DNA from: Mesocentrotus franciscanus
Lineage: Eukaryota; Echinodermata; Echinoidea; Camarodonta; Strongylocentrotidae
Assembly (NCBI GenBank): GCA_037976565.1
Contig: CP137668.1
Location: 30,085,373-30,149,372, forward strand
Length of the DNA: 64,000 bases
Direction of reading: 5' to 3'
Numbering within the stretch: position 1 is the first letter of the stretch; each line of letters starts with the position of its first letter. Both the position numbers and the translations under genes were made by a program. The notes beneath the pieces were generated by a model. The model saw only the letters and a program-made list of their open reading frames with translations. It was not told the origin of the DNA and did not search any database. Of the stretch, positions 37,679-51,156 are shown piece after piece.

Positions 37679-40600
37679 ATATTGCATTTGATTTACGACG
37701 TATATATTTGTATATATTTTTTTCCTGTATTATGTCTTCCTTTCCCTGCTACTGTTTCCACCTGCTTTCTTTTTTTTTCTTCATGTGCTGCCAAATATGT
37801 ACTTTCTTTAGGGGTCAACGTTCAACAAGGCTAAATGCTCTTTTTTGTTGACCCCTCATTCGACATAAATTTGCTTTCTGAACCTATTTCCTGTCAATTT
37901 TATTGTATTGTTATTATCTTTTATGTTACCATTCTACGTGTATTTATGTATTTCAAATTTAAATTTGTTCCTACTCTGTATGTATTGTATTTATGTTTTT
38001 TTTATGAAGAATGGAATAAATACTATACTAACTAATAATCGTTGTATTCTATGAGGTTTTGGAATCATCAAAATACATGTGTAAAGAAAATGACACAGCC
38101 TTGCTGCACACAGAAATATATATATCGGACGGCACCCACAAAGTTTCGTCCAAATATTTCTAATTTTTTCTTGTCATATTTCGAATATGAGGGCATTGGA
38201 ATGAGGAATTCCTTTTCAGGAGACATTCTATGATATTTTTGCATATTAACATAAAAGGTTAAATGATGTAAGTGTCCTACGGTAATGTGATTCTTGTTCA
38301 GTGTGATGAAGCTGAATGCCTGGGGGCTACACATATAAGATTTACCTCTTCAGTCCCTTTCGATTATTGTGCTTGCTATGTTTTTTTTATTTTATTGATT
38401 TGACGAATAAAATGACATTAATTATAACATTATTTTTTAAAACTTTACTTAAAGTGACTCGGTAACATTGCCTCATATTCTGAAACAAAATTCTGGATTT
38501 AGCTCATGCTGCAATCATAATTATAAACCTTTAGGTCAGTCAGGAATCCCGTGACTTTTACAAGCCGATCGCCTGTCTGATTACCAAGATAATTATGATT
38601 GGAAATCGAAATTTAATTTTGCGTTTTCCTAACGGTTTTCATAACACTACAGTCCATTGGAGAAAATGAATAGGGCCTATGGTAAAACCGGTCACTCAAA
38701 ATGTTTTACTTTTTTGAGGCACTTCATGATCATTTTGAAGCGCAATTTTTTTAGGGCTTCAATATTACACCACGCACAGACACTGATAACACGTAGGGCC
38801 ATGCATCTCAGATTTAACATTGTTAAACAATGCCTTTAATGTCAATTTAAAAAATTGAGGACTGTACTACATTTCCATCTTCCCAATGAAGGTCGTAACG
38901 AGGTAGGTCCATGGTTGAAGTAGACAGGTTTGCAAGGTATATCTATCTGTTATGAGTTATGTCTATACGTAGGCTAGACTTGAGTTATTATATAGCTTCC
39001 GTGTGAAGCATCCTGTCTGCGTTAGTTTTACGTGTGAATTGGGATTATTCGGGATCAAAGGCTGGGACTTGAATACTCGTGATAACTGGACTTGACCATA
39101 TATGGCATGGCCGTAGTATCGATTATTGTGATGACTATCTACAATTTTGCAGCGAATGCAGAAAACATTTCCATTTTTTTAATATTCGCTTTTCATCAGT
39201 AACGTATCAAGACCTTGGCCTCAGTTACGACGAAAGACAATTCAGACAGTTCATCACAGGGGTGTCCCCCCCCCAAAAAAAAGAAACACGTCAAGCGTTT
39301 CCATTATTATCTTTCTTTCCTTGTCGAAAATCTGTCAGGAGGGGCATATAATTCCCCTTGCCCATCCATCAAAGACGCTCGGGCCTTTCCTCGGTGTATT
39401 GTTTTCTAAGAAGTTAACTTCAGTTGAGTCTTCTGGTCAAACAAAAACAGTGCACATGATTTAGAATTTAAAAAGCTTGCTGAATCAAACAGCGAATTTT
39501 TGTGTCAATTGTTCCACGTGTATGTAGGCGCGTGTGCGTGAGTGTGTATGTGTGTATGTGCACGCGAGAGACAGTGCATGAAAATAGCTCTCTCTCTCTC
39601 TCTCGCTCTCTCATTTGCCTGGTATTAGAAATTGAATATTTTTTCTCATTGAAAATTGTTGTATGTAGCACGTAGTGCCCTCTTTTTCAAGAAACAAGAA
39701 AGCGTAAAGAAATAAATGTAACCAACAAAATTAATGAATAAACAAATACGTAGATAAATAAATAAATAATTGAAAACAAAGCATTAAGCCTTAATCGATA
39801 AACTAGACCCCGATAAAATATTTTCCTAAATATGATGAACAGCTAAAATCTGGTAACTTAACGTAGTGTGTGAGACCCTCTGTGTATTTCGTTAAATTTC
39901 GTTAAATTAAATAAATGGTAATCTTCTGCTCTGTGGGCCTCCATTTTTGTGTAAAAACCCTGGCTCTTTGATCTAGATCCATTATACCATGCTTTAAAAT
40001 GTTCTCATACGTACTAGTAAACAAGTAAGGTAGGTTTTATGTAACTGAGGTTTTAAATAACTTTAATGTCTGTATTATTATTATACTCCAGATGCTAAAG
40101 CGTATTAGTTGAATCAATGAATCATTGCTTTGGGCGAATTGTGGTAATATGCTAGATAGGGGTTCTTAAAGTCATTAAAGTCTTTATCTATCTGAATGAA
40201 TGAATTCTGCAATAGGAAAATCTTTTACTATAATTTGGAATTTGGAATTAGGAAATTCTGCAGGAAAATATGAGACTAGAGGATTATAAAAAAATATTTC
40301 CATGTATGTCTTTGGAATATGGAAACATTTCTTCATCTATGTTTTCGCGACCTTTTTCCACTGAAAGTGCATGATTCTAACAAACATTATTCACTTCCGA
40401 ATAAACAATTTATACATGTTCAGGTTAAATGTCGTAGCAGTATGAAATATTAAGTAAATCAAGTCTCAGCTAGAAGTATGTTGACTAGCATTAAACAAAA
40501 ATACATTTAAAAATGTTATTATTCGTTAAGATATGGATGTAAGTGTAATCAGTCACCTGACCATGATAGTTTTAATGAATATATATTTTTTCATATCATA

Positions 40601-40846
40601 AACAAATTTTCAACATGTTGAACAATGTAGAAAAGATCGTCTCTATTTTAATGTCAGACTTGCTACGTGCATTGCTGATACCTCATAATTCGTTGCTAAT
40701 TTCCCTCGGCAGATGGACAACATTTGCAAGTAAATGATATAAATATATTTATTTATTCCATTTTTTCTACTTCAAAGAGATTTCAAGAAGCTGCGACAAG
40801 TCAAGGTAATGAATGCATCAGAGATGGCTGATGAGGCTTGCCGACA
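37679..40846. other. Noncoding stretch with one TTAA-flanked MITE
   Basis: AT-rich, with the MITE at 38,449-38,839, a C-run/A-run at 39,267-39,283 and GT/CT microsatellites at 39,535-39,613. No supported gene. Confidence 0.5.
38449..38839 (+). mobile_element. TTAA-flanked MITE family M2, copy 1
   Basis: Starts CTTAAAGTGACTCGGTAACA and ends AACAATGCCTTTAA. It matches 41,573-41,964 and 48,939-49,347 in the opposite orientation (shared GATCATTTTGAAGCGCAATT, ACAAGCCGATC and TAATTATAAACCTTTA or their complements). No coding capacity. Confidence 0.85.
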
Positions 40847-40955
40847 CGCCAAGTCCTCACCGAAAATGATCGGGTTCTTCCAAAGTTCCACTGCTGTTTT
40901 CTTGATCGTGGTGTGCGCTGGGTGAATGAAACGTACCATCGATTGTAATCCTTCA

Positions 40956-41030
40956 AGGGTGTGTCTCACCCTGGCGAAACCCCAAATTCGATAAGTTCGC
41001 AATCATTCGCCGCTCAGTGAGATACACCCT
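40956..41030. repeat. 75-bp hairpin-like element
   Basis: AGGGTGTGTCTCAC (40,956-40,969) and GTGAGATACACCCT (41,017-41,030) pair with one mismatch; GGCGAA and TTCGCC inside extend the pairing. The duplicate is at 48,328-48,402. Confidence 0.8.
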
Positions 41031-41572
41031 GAAAAGACAATTAATTGTGGAATTTCATGGAGATCATACATTCGGGTGTTAACAAAACACGAATAAGAGT
41101 GGATTTTCACTTTTACGATCGACAGCTCTTACCTAATGCGCACACCCTCCATGCACTATCCTTAAATCCGCCCCATGATGAAGGCTAATCGTCATAAATT
41201 TCTCTCACTCGAACCCTCTCCGAGATTTGAAGGCAAGGTTAAGTGCAGGTGGGTTAGCGAGTTTCGCTGCGTGCGAGATTTTGCAACATATTACGCAGTA
41301 ACACCACCAAGCCCGGTGTAAGCGAATTATTTTGTAGTACACATAGGAACTGTCGAGTCAATTAATTAAATCTAGGATGAATTTACAAACATTGAAATCA
41401 GCAATTGATTCCATGTATTTAGTTACCTTTTCTTTTTGTTGTATTCCCTTTCTTTTACCTCTCCTCAGTTTCCTGTCCTTTTTTTTGGGGGTCTTCGTCC
41501 TCTTTCTCTTCTACTACATTTAAAGTATAGAGGTACATTGATCTTAAATATTGATATAATTTGTATCATTGC

Positions 41573-41964
41573 TTAAAGGCATTGTTCAACAATGTTTCCA
41601 GTTTTACAAATCTAAGATGCATGGCACTACGAGTTATTAGTGTATGTGATATGGTGTAATATTCAAGCCCTAAAAAAATTGCGCTTCAAAATGATCATGA
41701 AGCGCTTCAAAAAATTAAAAATCTTTGAGTCATCGGTTTTACCATGCTCATTTTCCCCAATAGACTGTAGTGTTATACAAAACTGTTCAAAACTGTGTGG
41801 CAAACAGTTTTTGACATTTCTAATTCCAATCATAAATATCTTGATAACCAGGCAGACAGGTGATCGGCTTGTAAAATCATGGGATTCCTGGCTGTTCTAA
41901 AGGTTTATAATTATGATCGCAGCATGAGCTAAATCCAGGATTTTGTTTAGAATCTGAGGCAAAG
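41573..41964 (-). mobile_element. TTAA-flanked MITE family M2, copy 2, right end deleted
   Basis: Opposite orientation to 38,449-38,839. Starts CTTAAAGGCATTGTTCAACA. Ends at GAGGCAAAG without the terminal ATACCAAATTCCTTTAA that the other copy of this locus (49,331-49,347) still has. Confidence 0.85.
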
Positions 41965-43734
41965 CAAAGGTGAGATCGAGCAAGTTTATCAAAATTCCCC
42001 ACTTATAGAAGCATTCAAAGTAACAATTATTATAATTTTGTAATCGGTAAAATATCGCCCGCACTTGGAGAGCTGTCCGGACGCTGCCGAGATTTGTAAC
42101 GTCACTGAATGAACCGAATCAGCGTAAGCAGACGATGTACTATAAAAAGTGCACACATTTTCAGTGCCTGTTCCGTCTTTGTCCTCTTCACTATTTCTCT
42201 AACTTCACCAGCGTCACTGCAACTATTTGATCTGTTGCCTCACTCTAAATTTGGGACATGGTTTTATTTGATGAAAAATGCAGCGTTATTCAAAAATAAT
42301 AAAGTAATCGGTTGTAGCTTCATTATGGCTAGTAAGAAAGACGCAATTGTACATTCAGCTGCATGCACCAATGCATGTGCAGCGTTTTAATCGAGAACAA
42401 ACCTCGTCCATTTTATTATTCGGCGGGCTTTTCAATTCCAAGTGGACTGATATTTCAATGTTTTTTCTTTTTAATCGATCATTTGTCCTTGCCCTGAATT
42501 CTTCTAATTAAAAAAGAACTATGATTATCGGGATCAGCATCACTTCCCGTTTTAATTAGTGTGAAATACGTTCATTTTTAAAAATTAATCAAAATCTAAT
42601 TATTGAGAAATGATTGCACTGAAAATATGTTCATTAGTTATGGGACGTCATCTACTTACGCAGGGTTGGTCTCTGATGTGACGCCAACAAAATATCGCTA
42701 TATTTTCTGGCGAAGCGCTCTCGTTTATCCCAGATCCCGGGAGGTGCTTTTATCTGTGTTAATTTAATGATTGTCCGATATGCAGTTGACCTAAAACATA
42801 AACGATTGTCTTATGTAAGTTTCCTGGTTTTTAGTGATATATTATTGACCATAGGTGTGATGTTCAATGAATGTCTACTTTGATGTAGCACTGATTATCA
42901 TTATTTATTACATGTACTAAATGCTACTTCTACTTATAGCTATCTTTATGTTATTTTATTTCTATCAATCAATCAACTTCAGCTCCATTACGAGCTCTCA
43001 TTCTATTGTCAGTGCTTTTCCATAATGTACATTCGTATTTTCTGATCGTTTTTATTTGACTTTATCGTTTTCTTTCATATTTCATATAATTTTTGTTCAA
43101 TTTTTATTTTCTTCTCTTCATTGAAGTGAGTCAATTGTTATCCATACAATTTAAGTGCAGAGACAATAGGAGTATAATTATTTTAATTGAAAAGGAAATC
43201 TATAACTCAATCTCTTCGACTGTGATACCAACACTGTGCGTTAACCTTCAAACACAGCATGACTAACTGAATATAACGAAATTTCGTGTGAACGCAACTA
43301 TTATCATGCTAATCGAGCACTTTACGCCGAATGATGAAATGTATTACCCACGAAACCCATTGTCTTGAAAGAGGACACACAGTTGCTTTCGTGTATGGAT
43401 CATCATCACACTACTGGACTACGCATATTAACATATCACGATGATGTGAGAGGTCATTTGGACACACGCCATCTGTGACCTCAAAGGATATTATATCTTC
43501 ATGAAACAGTGAATAATTTTACTTTCCCCCTATCTAATTGTGTGTATCTACACTTCTAGATCATTTAGAAACAAGACAGAATAAGGCATACGGTATAGGC
43601 CTGTCACGTAATGGGAGTCAGATAACAATATTTTTACAAAGACGTTATCAGATTTCAATTAGTTAAAAAAAGTATCTTACACGATATTTTGATTCTAGAT
43701 AGAGGTAGTTATATGTATTTTCTTCTGTTTATAG

Positions 43735-43773
43735 CCATTTAGGCATTATGGGCCTTCATTCCAGCAAACTAGG
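43735..43773 (+). CDS. Candidate tiny first coding exon, MGLHSSKL start (low support)
   Basis: A pyrimidine-rich acceptor (TTTCTTCTGTTTATAG) is followed by 39 bases and a GTGAGT donor. An ATG at 43,748 reads MGLHSSKL and leaves in phase 2. Gly2 with Ser6 and Lys7 fits the N-myristoylation pattern of membrane-anchored signalling proteins. It is preserved at 51,118-51,156 in the duplicated block. No downstream exon was found, so this could be chance. Confidence 0.25.
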
Positions 43774-44869
43774 GTGAGTTCGCAAATCATTAGTAATTTA
43801 TCGCTTGGCATATTCTTATAAACCAACCGCATAATCACAGCGATCTTCTACACTGAAACTGCTACCCCCACCCCCACACCCAAGAAGAAAAACAGAACAT
43901 CTAAACGATCTCATGCGGAATCGTATCCGCCGACAAGGGATATCGATTCCACACTTGCCCCAAATCGAAGGAAATTGAACATCTTCAATACCGTCATCAT
44001 CCATCATTACAGTTATTTCGAACTCCATTTCACAGTGCCCCGGTTGTGCAAATTACCCGTCTCACCGGCTTTCATCCTTTCTTCTCGTAATAATGACAGT
44101 GATGAATGATTACATCACGGATAATATTTGTCAGTTCATTCCGTCCCATTTTTCATAAAAGTATTCTCTAGTCTACCGCTCAGATGCTTAGATTATATCT
44201 TCCACTTTCTATCCTACGTTAATTAATGAGGATAATGATCATGAACATAATACTAGTACAACGTTGTTCTCAGATCCCTTTTTTGCAGTGGTTTAAACGA
44301 GAAAAAATATTTTATAGATAAGCGGAAGAACAAACTTAAAGAGAGAAGTTAAGCAAAGCGTGAAAGAAATGAAAAATATAAAAATATAAGTTTTTAATTT
44401 CTAAACTAATGAAATATACCGGAATTATATCAAATTGTAAAGCAAAATGACAGAAATCCACTAGATTTGCAACAAGACTAACGTAATTTTCTACTCTTGT
44501 CATCTGTCTTCACGTCATGTTCATGACCAACGGCAGCTGGGAAACCGTTTCGCTGCTTCCCATCTACCCTATAATCATCCGGATGGGTGAGTTCAAGCGA
44601 AAGGTGATGAGGCTTGGTGAATGGAAATGTAATCACAAATCATTCTAGATGAAGCTTAGGAATACATAGAAATGTCCTTGAATCATTGAAGTTTCAGTTC
44701 TTGTATAATAAAGATGAAAATGATTTGTGAGCTGTGTCATTCCTCGTATCTATGTTTTAAAGTAGAAATGTCACATAAAAAACATTGCTCTTTAAATAGA
44801 TTCAAATTCGAAATAACACAAGAAATAGCTTAAAGTTTGGACCAAAGTATGTTTATTCCCATAAATTAT

Positions 44870-45040
44870 ACCAACTTCTGTGTGCAGTGCATGTGATTTT
44901 CCCGTCTTTCTTTTGCAAGAGTCATTTTTGGTCATTTTGATGAGTCCAAAACCTGATATTATATCACAATCCCCCTGTTCTACACACTTAGTAGTCTTTC
45001 ACAATGTACTAGCATGACCGGTACCCATCTATATACGAAA
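44870..45040 (+). mobile_element. Diverged relic of MITE family M1
   Basis: Shares CTTCTGTGTGCAGTG, TCATTTTGATGA(G/T)TCCA, CTTTCACAATG and GCATGACC in the same order as the right half of M1, but without recognisable ends. Duplicate at about 52,250-52,420. Confidence 0.5.
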
Positions 45041-45756
45041 TTTAAATAATGAATTGTAAAATTATCGAGAAACAGACATGCTATGTATTCCTGAAATATT
45101 TATTTCCCTTGGGTGGTTCGTCGAAATCATGTTAATGTTCTTTTAGAGCTGATGGGAAAAATATTAGAGCTTTTAGTTGCGTCATGACGACTTCATCATT
45201 ATTCTAAGAACATATTTTTGGTGCACACTAATTTGTGAGATTGATACAGAAAGATTACTCGCATAAATTGTCGCTTTATCTTTCTGAACTATTTTTTTTT
45301 TTTTTTTTTTGGGGGGTGAAACATCAAAGTCATCTCAAAGCCTGGGGATTTTATGGCTGATCTGCCCTGAATATTTGCATTGCCATGCTTATTTCTAGCT
45401 TATAAGATGGCTGTCCCACTTAAGTGCTAGTTGGCTACTATAAAGGAAAGCAGGGAAAAACCAAAGAAACAGACTGCTGACATTTTGAACAAAATCCGAG
45501 AAATAATGAGAAAGTTATGAATTTTCGAAATGTTAAATCTCCTAAACAGAGTATGCGATTTTCAAAGTGGCAAATTGGTAATTCACTGCAACATAACATC
45601 GGCAACTCTTCAACATGCTCCATCACACAAAATTACTTAAATGGAATCTTCAAAAATGTTATTGTTGAGTGTCGACTCAATGGCATCGAATTCAAATTAA
45701 TCAATGCATCAACCCATCACCGTATCGGCAAAGAAATAATTAGAAAAACAATTACT

Positions 45757-46530
45757 AGTATTGAAGTCCAAGTCTATCCAAAAATAACTTACTTTCAATA
45801 GAAGCAGAAAAATCAGACAAAACAATCAAAAAAAGTTTGAGCAAAATCGGATAACTAATAAGAAAGTTATGAATTTTTGAAAAAGTATGTAAAAATATGG
45901 AACAATGAAAACACAAATTACCAATTTGGTTATCAGTTTGTGACGTCATGTCCTCACTATTTATCAATTGCTTTATATAGTTTAATCCCATTAATTTCCC
46001 TTTTTATCCCCCAAAACTTGATTTCCCATTGCCTTTGGCCAGGTTATATGATTTGTATCATATTGCGTGCATGACATTTCACAAAATCTTTTATGAACTT
46101 TGAAGAATTGATACTATTTTCTGAATATTGTATATCTATAATTATTGATTTTTATATACATAGTTTATCAAATTTCACATTTTTCATGATTTAACTGAAA
46201 AAATTACTCTATATTAGTGCATCCACACAAAAACATAATACTATCAATCTAACTTGGATGCTGGTGTGAAGAAATAAGATTCTTAGGGAAAATAGGAAAT
46301 TTATATTATCAATATAAAGAAAATAATTAGTGGATAGTGAGGACATGACGTCACAGACTCATGAGTGAGTTGCCAATTTGTCTAGTGATTTTCAAAGTTT
46401 TTCATGTCATTAAAAATTCATAACTTTCTTATTAGTTATCCGATTTTGCTCAAACTTTTTTCGATTGGTTTGTCTGATTTTTCTGCTTCTATTGAAAGTA
46501 AGTTATTTTTGGAGTGGACTTGCCTTTTAA
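45757..46530. mobile_element. Foldback element F1, copy 2
   Basis: Starts TGAAGTCCAAGTCTATCC and ends GGAGTGGACTTGCCTTTTAA. Same long inverted arms as 33,535-34,305 (AATCGGATAACTAATAAGAA against its complement; GACGTCATGTCCTCACTA against its complement). The open frames inside are arm artefacts. Confidence 0.88.
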
Positions 46531-47338
46531 GGGGGCAAAAAGGTCATACGTCTCTTCATTTATCAATATCGACACACGATGAATACAGCTCTACAAATAT
46601 TATGCCTACACATAATGTGATATTAATACTTGCTCTCATTATCATAACATGCTCAACAAACAAAAGAAATACGAGCAAAAATACTGTATCAATTAAAACA
46701 ACCATCCTAAATCCTTTGTTCAATTCATTTATCAATATCGATACACGGTGAACACAGATCTAAGTATATCATGCCTTTGTGTGCTTTAATGATTATAACA
46801 TGTTTTAACAAAAGAAATACGAGCGAAACTAGATTGTATCAATTAGAACAACCACCAAAATTCTTTGTTTCGAACATGATTATCTAACCTCGCCCTTCAA
46901 TACGGTTAATAACTGACATAAAGAATCATTTTTTGTCCCTCAATAGAATAAGTATCTCATCTTGTTACCATGGTTACGTCTAAAGGATACCTCAATTGAA
47001 AACCAATTTATAGGTGCCTTGAGGAGAATCTCTGGAGGTTATTGTCCCATTTGGTACCTGAACTGCCACTGAACCCCCGATCCTTGGGTTGTCAAAGACG
47101 GTAAATGGAATGATCGGATATCACTCCTGTCAATATCTCCACTATGAGAGACGATTCTCCAGAGTGGAAATTACAGAAAACATAACGGACTGTTTGTGAC
47201 CACGTTTGCCCAATTTCCCATTCGTTCCTTCCTTACTCCCATGGCCCATGATAGTTGTTAACCCGTTCAATTTTTCATGTGCTCTCATGAAATTTTTTCC
47301 TCAAGGTTTCAGTTCTTCAGTTGCAATAGCAGTTTCCT

Positions 47339-47450
47339 TACACACTAAGAAATAAGGGTGCAATTGGGGTGCAGTTTGCATCCACCTACGCATATTTGGC
47401 AGAGGGTGCTTCTATTGTAGCAGAATTACACACTTATTTCTTAGTGTGTA
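47339..47450. mobile_element. 112-bp MITE with perfect 18-bp inverted ends
   Basis: TACACACTAAGAAATAAG (47,339-47,356) and its exact reverse complement (47,433-47,450). The terminal TA could be the target dinucleotide of a Tc1/mariner-type element. Duplicate at 54,726-54,837. Confidence 0.85.
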
Positions 47451-47718
47451 TAGTGCACAGCACATCAGGAGAAAACTCTGCTTGATGGCTTGACAGGAAA
47501 TTAGCATGATACATATATATAAATTCAATCAATTCATTTTATTTGCACATTTGATACAAATCACAATAACAAACATAGACAATACAAAGTCATTATATAT
47601 AGATTAGGCCTATTAAATTTCAAAACCATTTTTAAATAGGGAAAAGAATAGTTGCCACATCTTAAAATAAAACGCATACCTGACATTCCTCATGTTCTGG
47701 ATACATACATAGAATTGC

Positions 47719-48218
47719 NNNNNNNNNNNNNNNNNNNNNNNNNNNNNNNNNNNNNNNNNNNNNNNNNNNNNNNNNNNNNNNNNNNNNNNNNNNNNNNNNN
47801 NNNNNNNNNNNNNNNNNNNNNNNNNNNNNNNNNNNNNNNNNNNNNNNNNNNNNNNNNNNNNNNNNNNNNNNNNNNNNNNNNNNNNNNNNNNNNNNNNNNN
47901 NNNNNNNNNNNNNNNNNNNNNNNNNNNNNNNNNNNNNNNNNNNNNNNNNNNNNNNNNNNNNNNNNNNNNNNNNNNNNNNNNNNNNNNNNNNNNNNNNNNN
48001 NNNNNNNNNNNNNNNNNNNNNNNNNNNNNNNNNNNNNNNNNNNNNNNNNNNNNNNNNNNNNNNNNNNNNNNNNNNNNNNNNNNNNNNNNNNNNNNNNNNN
48101 NNNNNNNNNNNNNNNNNNNNNNNNNNNNNNNNNNNNNNNNNNNNNNNNNNNNNNNNNNNNNNNNNNNNNNNNNNNNNNNNNNNNNNNNNNNNNNNNNNNN
48201 NNNNNNNNNNNNNNNNNN
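47719..48218. other. Assembly gap, 500 N
   Basis: Exactly 500 N. Long open frames crossing it are produced by reading N as coding and are not genes. Confidence 0.97.
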
Positions 48219-48327
48219 CGCCAAGTCCTCACCGAAAATGATCGGGTTCTTCCAAAGTTCCACTGCTGTTTTCTTGATCGTGGTGTGCGCTGGGTGAATG
48301 AAACGTACCATCGATTGTAATCCTTCA

Positions 48328-48402
48328 AGGGTGTGTCTCACCCTGGCGAAACCCCAAATTCGATAAGTTCGCAATCATTCGCCGCTCAGTGAGATACACC
48401 CT
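48328..48402. repeat. Second copy of the 75-bp hairpin-like element
   Basis: Same arms as 40,956-41,030. Confidence 0.8.
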
Positions 48403-48938
48403 GAAAAGACAATTAATTGTGGAATTTCATGGAGATCATACATTCGGGTGTTAACAAAACACGAATAAGAGTGGATTTTCACTTTTACGATCGACAGCTC
48501 TTACCTAATGCGAACACCCTCCATGCACTATCCTTAAATCCGCCCCATGATGAAGGCTAATCGTCATAAATTTCTCTCACCGAACCCTCTCCGAGATTTG
48601 AAGGCAAGGTTAAGTGCAGGTGGGTTAGCGAGTTTCGCTGCGTGCGAGATTTTGCAACATATTACGCAGTAACACCACCAAGCCCGTGTAAGCGAATTAT
48701 TTTGTAGTACACATAGGAACTGTCGAGTCAATTAATTAAATCTAGGATGAATTTACAAACATTGAAATCAGCAATTGATTCCATGTATTTAGTTACCTTT
48801 TCTTTTTGTTGTATTCCCTTTCTTTTACCTCTCCTCAGTTTCCTGTCCTTTTTTGGGGGTCTTCGTCCTTTCTCTTCTACTACATTTAAAGTATAGAGGT
48901 ACATTGATCTTAAATATTGATATAATTTGTATCATTGC

Positions 48939-49347
48939 TTAAAGGCATTGTTCAACAATGTTTCCAGTTTTACAAATCTAAGATGCATGGCACTACGAGT
49001 TATTAGTGTATGTGATATGGTGTAATATTCAAGCCCTAAAAAAATTGCGCTTCAAAATGATCATGAAGCGCTTCAAACAATTAAAAATCTTTGAGTCATC
49101 GGTTTTACCATGCTCATTTTCCCCAATAGACTGTAGTGTTATACAAAACTGTTCAAAACTGTGTGGCAAACAGTTTTTGACATTTCTAATTCCAATCATA
49201 AATATCCTGATAACCAGGCAGACAGGTGATCGGCTTGTAAAATCATGGGATTCCTGGCTGTTCTAAAGGTTTATAATTATGATCGCAGCATGAGCTAAAT
49301 CCAGGATTTTGTTTAGAATCTGAGGCAAAGATACCAAATTCCTTTAA
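48939..49347 (-). mobile_element. TTAA-flanked MITE family M2, intact allele of copy 2
   Basis: TTAA at 48,939-48,942 and 49,344-49,347. It retains the right terminus ATACCAAATTCCTTTAA missing at 41,964. Confidence 0.87.
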
Positions 49348-51117
49348 GGGAAGGTGAGATCGAGCAAGTTTATCAAAATTCCCCACTTATAGAAGCATTC
49401 AAAGTAACAATTATTATAATTTTGTAATCGGTAAAATATCGCCCGCACTTGGAGAGCTGTCCGGACGCTGCCGAGATTTGTAACGTCACTGAATGAACCG
49501 AATCAGCGTAAGCGAACGATGTACTATAAAAGTGCACACATTTTCAGTGCCTGTTCCGTCTTTGTCCTCTTCACTATTTCTCTAACTTCACCAGCGTCAC
49601 TGCAACTATTTGATCTGTTGCCTCACTCTAAATTTGGGACATGGTTTTATTTGATGAAAAATGCAGCGTTATTCAAAAATAATAAAGTAATCGGTTGTAG
49701 CTTCATTATGGCTAGTAAGAAAGACGCAATTGTACATTCAGCTGCATGCACCAATGCATGTGCAGCGTTTTAATCGAGAACAAACCTCGTCCATTTTATT
49801 ATTCGGCGGGCTTTTCAATTCCAAGTGGACTGATATTTCAATGTTTTTCTTTTTAATCGATCATTTGTCCTTGCCCTGAATTCTTCTAATTAAAAAAGAA
49901 CTATGATTATCGGGATCAGCATCACTTCCCGTTTTAATTAGTGTGAAATACGTTCATTTTAAAAATTAATCAAAATCTAATTATTGAGAAATGATTGCAC
50001 TGAAAATATGTTCATTAGTTATGGGACGTCATCTACTTACGCAGGGTTGGTCTCTGATGTGACGCCAACAAAATATCGCTATATTTTCTGGCGAAGCGCT
50101 CTCGTTTATCCCAGATCCCGGGAGGTGCTTTTATCTGTGTTAATTTAATGATTGTCCGATATGCAGTTGACCTAAAACATAAACGATTGTCTTATGTAAG
50201 TTTCCTGGTTTTTAGTGATATATTATTGACCATAGGTGTGATGTTCAATGAATGTCTACTTTGATGTAGCACTGATTATCATTATTTATTACATGTACTA
50301 AATGCTACTTCTACTTATAGCTATCTTTATGTTATTTTATTTCTATCAATCAATCAACTTCAGCTCCATTACGAGCTCTCATTCTATTGTCAGTGCTTTT
50401 CCATAATGTACATTCGTATTTTCTGATCGTTTTTATTTGACTTTATCGTTTTCTTTCATATTTCATATAATTTTTGTTCAATTTTTATTTTCTTCTCTTC
50501 ATTGAAGTGAGTCAATTGTTATCCATACAATTTAAGTGCAGAGACAATAGGAGTATAATTATTTTAATTGAAAAAGGAAATCTATAACTCAATCTCTTCG
50601 ACTGTGATACCAACACTGTGCGTTAACCTTCAAACACAGCATGACTAACTGAATATAACGAAATTTCGTGTGAACGCAACTATTATCATGCTAATCGAGC
50701 ACTTTACGCCGAATGATGAAATGTATTACCCACGAAACCCATTGTCTTGAAAGAGGACACACAAGTTGCTTTCGTGTATGGATCATCATCACACTACTGG
50801 ACTACGCATATTAACATATCACGATGATGTGAGAGGTCATTTGGACACACGCCATCTGTGACCTCAAAGGATATTATATCTTCATGAAACAGTGAATAAT
50901 TTTACTTTCCCCCTATCTAATTGTGTGTATCTACACTTCTAGATCATTTAGAAACAAGACAGAATAAGGCATACGGTATAGGCCTGTCACGTAATGGGAG
51001 TCAGATAACAATATTTTTACAAAGACGTTATCAGATTTCAATTAGTTAAAAAAAGTATCTTACACGATATTTTGATTCTAGATAGAGGTAGTTATATGTA
51101 TTTTCTTCTGTTTATAG

Positions 51118-51156
51118 CCATTTAGGCATTATGGGCCTTCATTCCAGCAAACTAGG
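51118..51156 (+). CDS. Second copy of the MGLHSSKL candidate exon (low support)
   Basis: Identical acceptor, ATG (51,131) and donor to 43,735-43,773. Conservation between the copies only reflects their recent common origin. Confidence 0.22.

Larger units (their letters stand above)
40847..47718. repeat. Duplicated block B, left copy (ends at gap)
   Basis: 6,872 bp nearly identical to 48,219-55,106, ending at the N block at ATACATAGAATTGC where the right copy continues into TTTATAAG. Differences are scattered single bases, homopolymer lengths and small indels. Apart from the elements listed, its content is AT-rich and noncoding. Confidence 0.96.

Noticed and set aside
40772..41002. 76-residue minus-strand frame starting MRTYRIWGFARVRHTLEG
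   Set aside because: Overlaps the 75-bp hairpin element and its flank; conservation in the duplicate only reflects recent duplication.
43816..44028. 70-residue minus-strand frame with poly-Gly
   Set aside because: No splice sites or family; the Gly run comes from a C-rich tract. Present in both copies of block B only because the block is duplicated.
47613..48374. Three long frames crossing the second gap
   Set aside because: Created by reading 500 N as open; the real flanks are short and lack recognisable domains.
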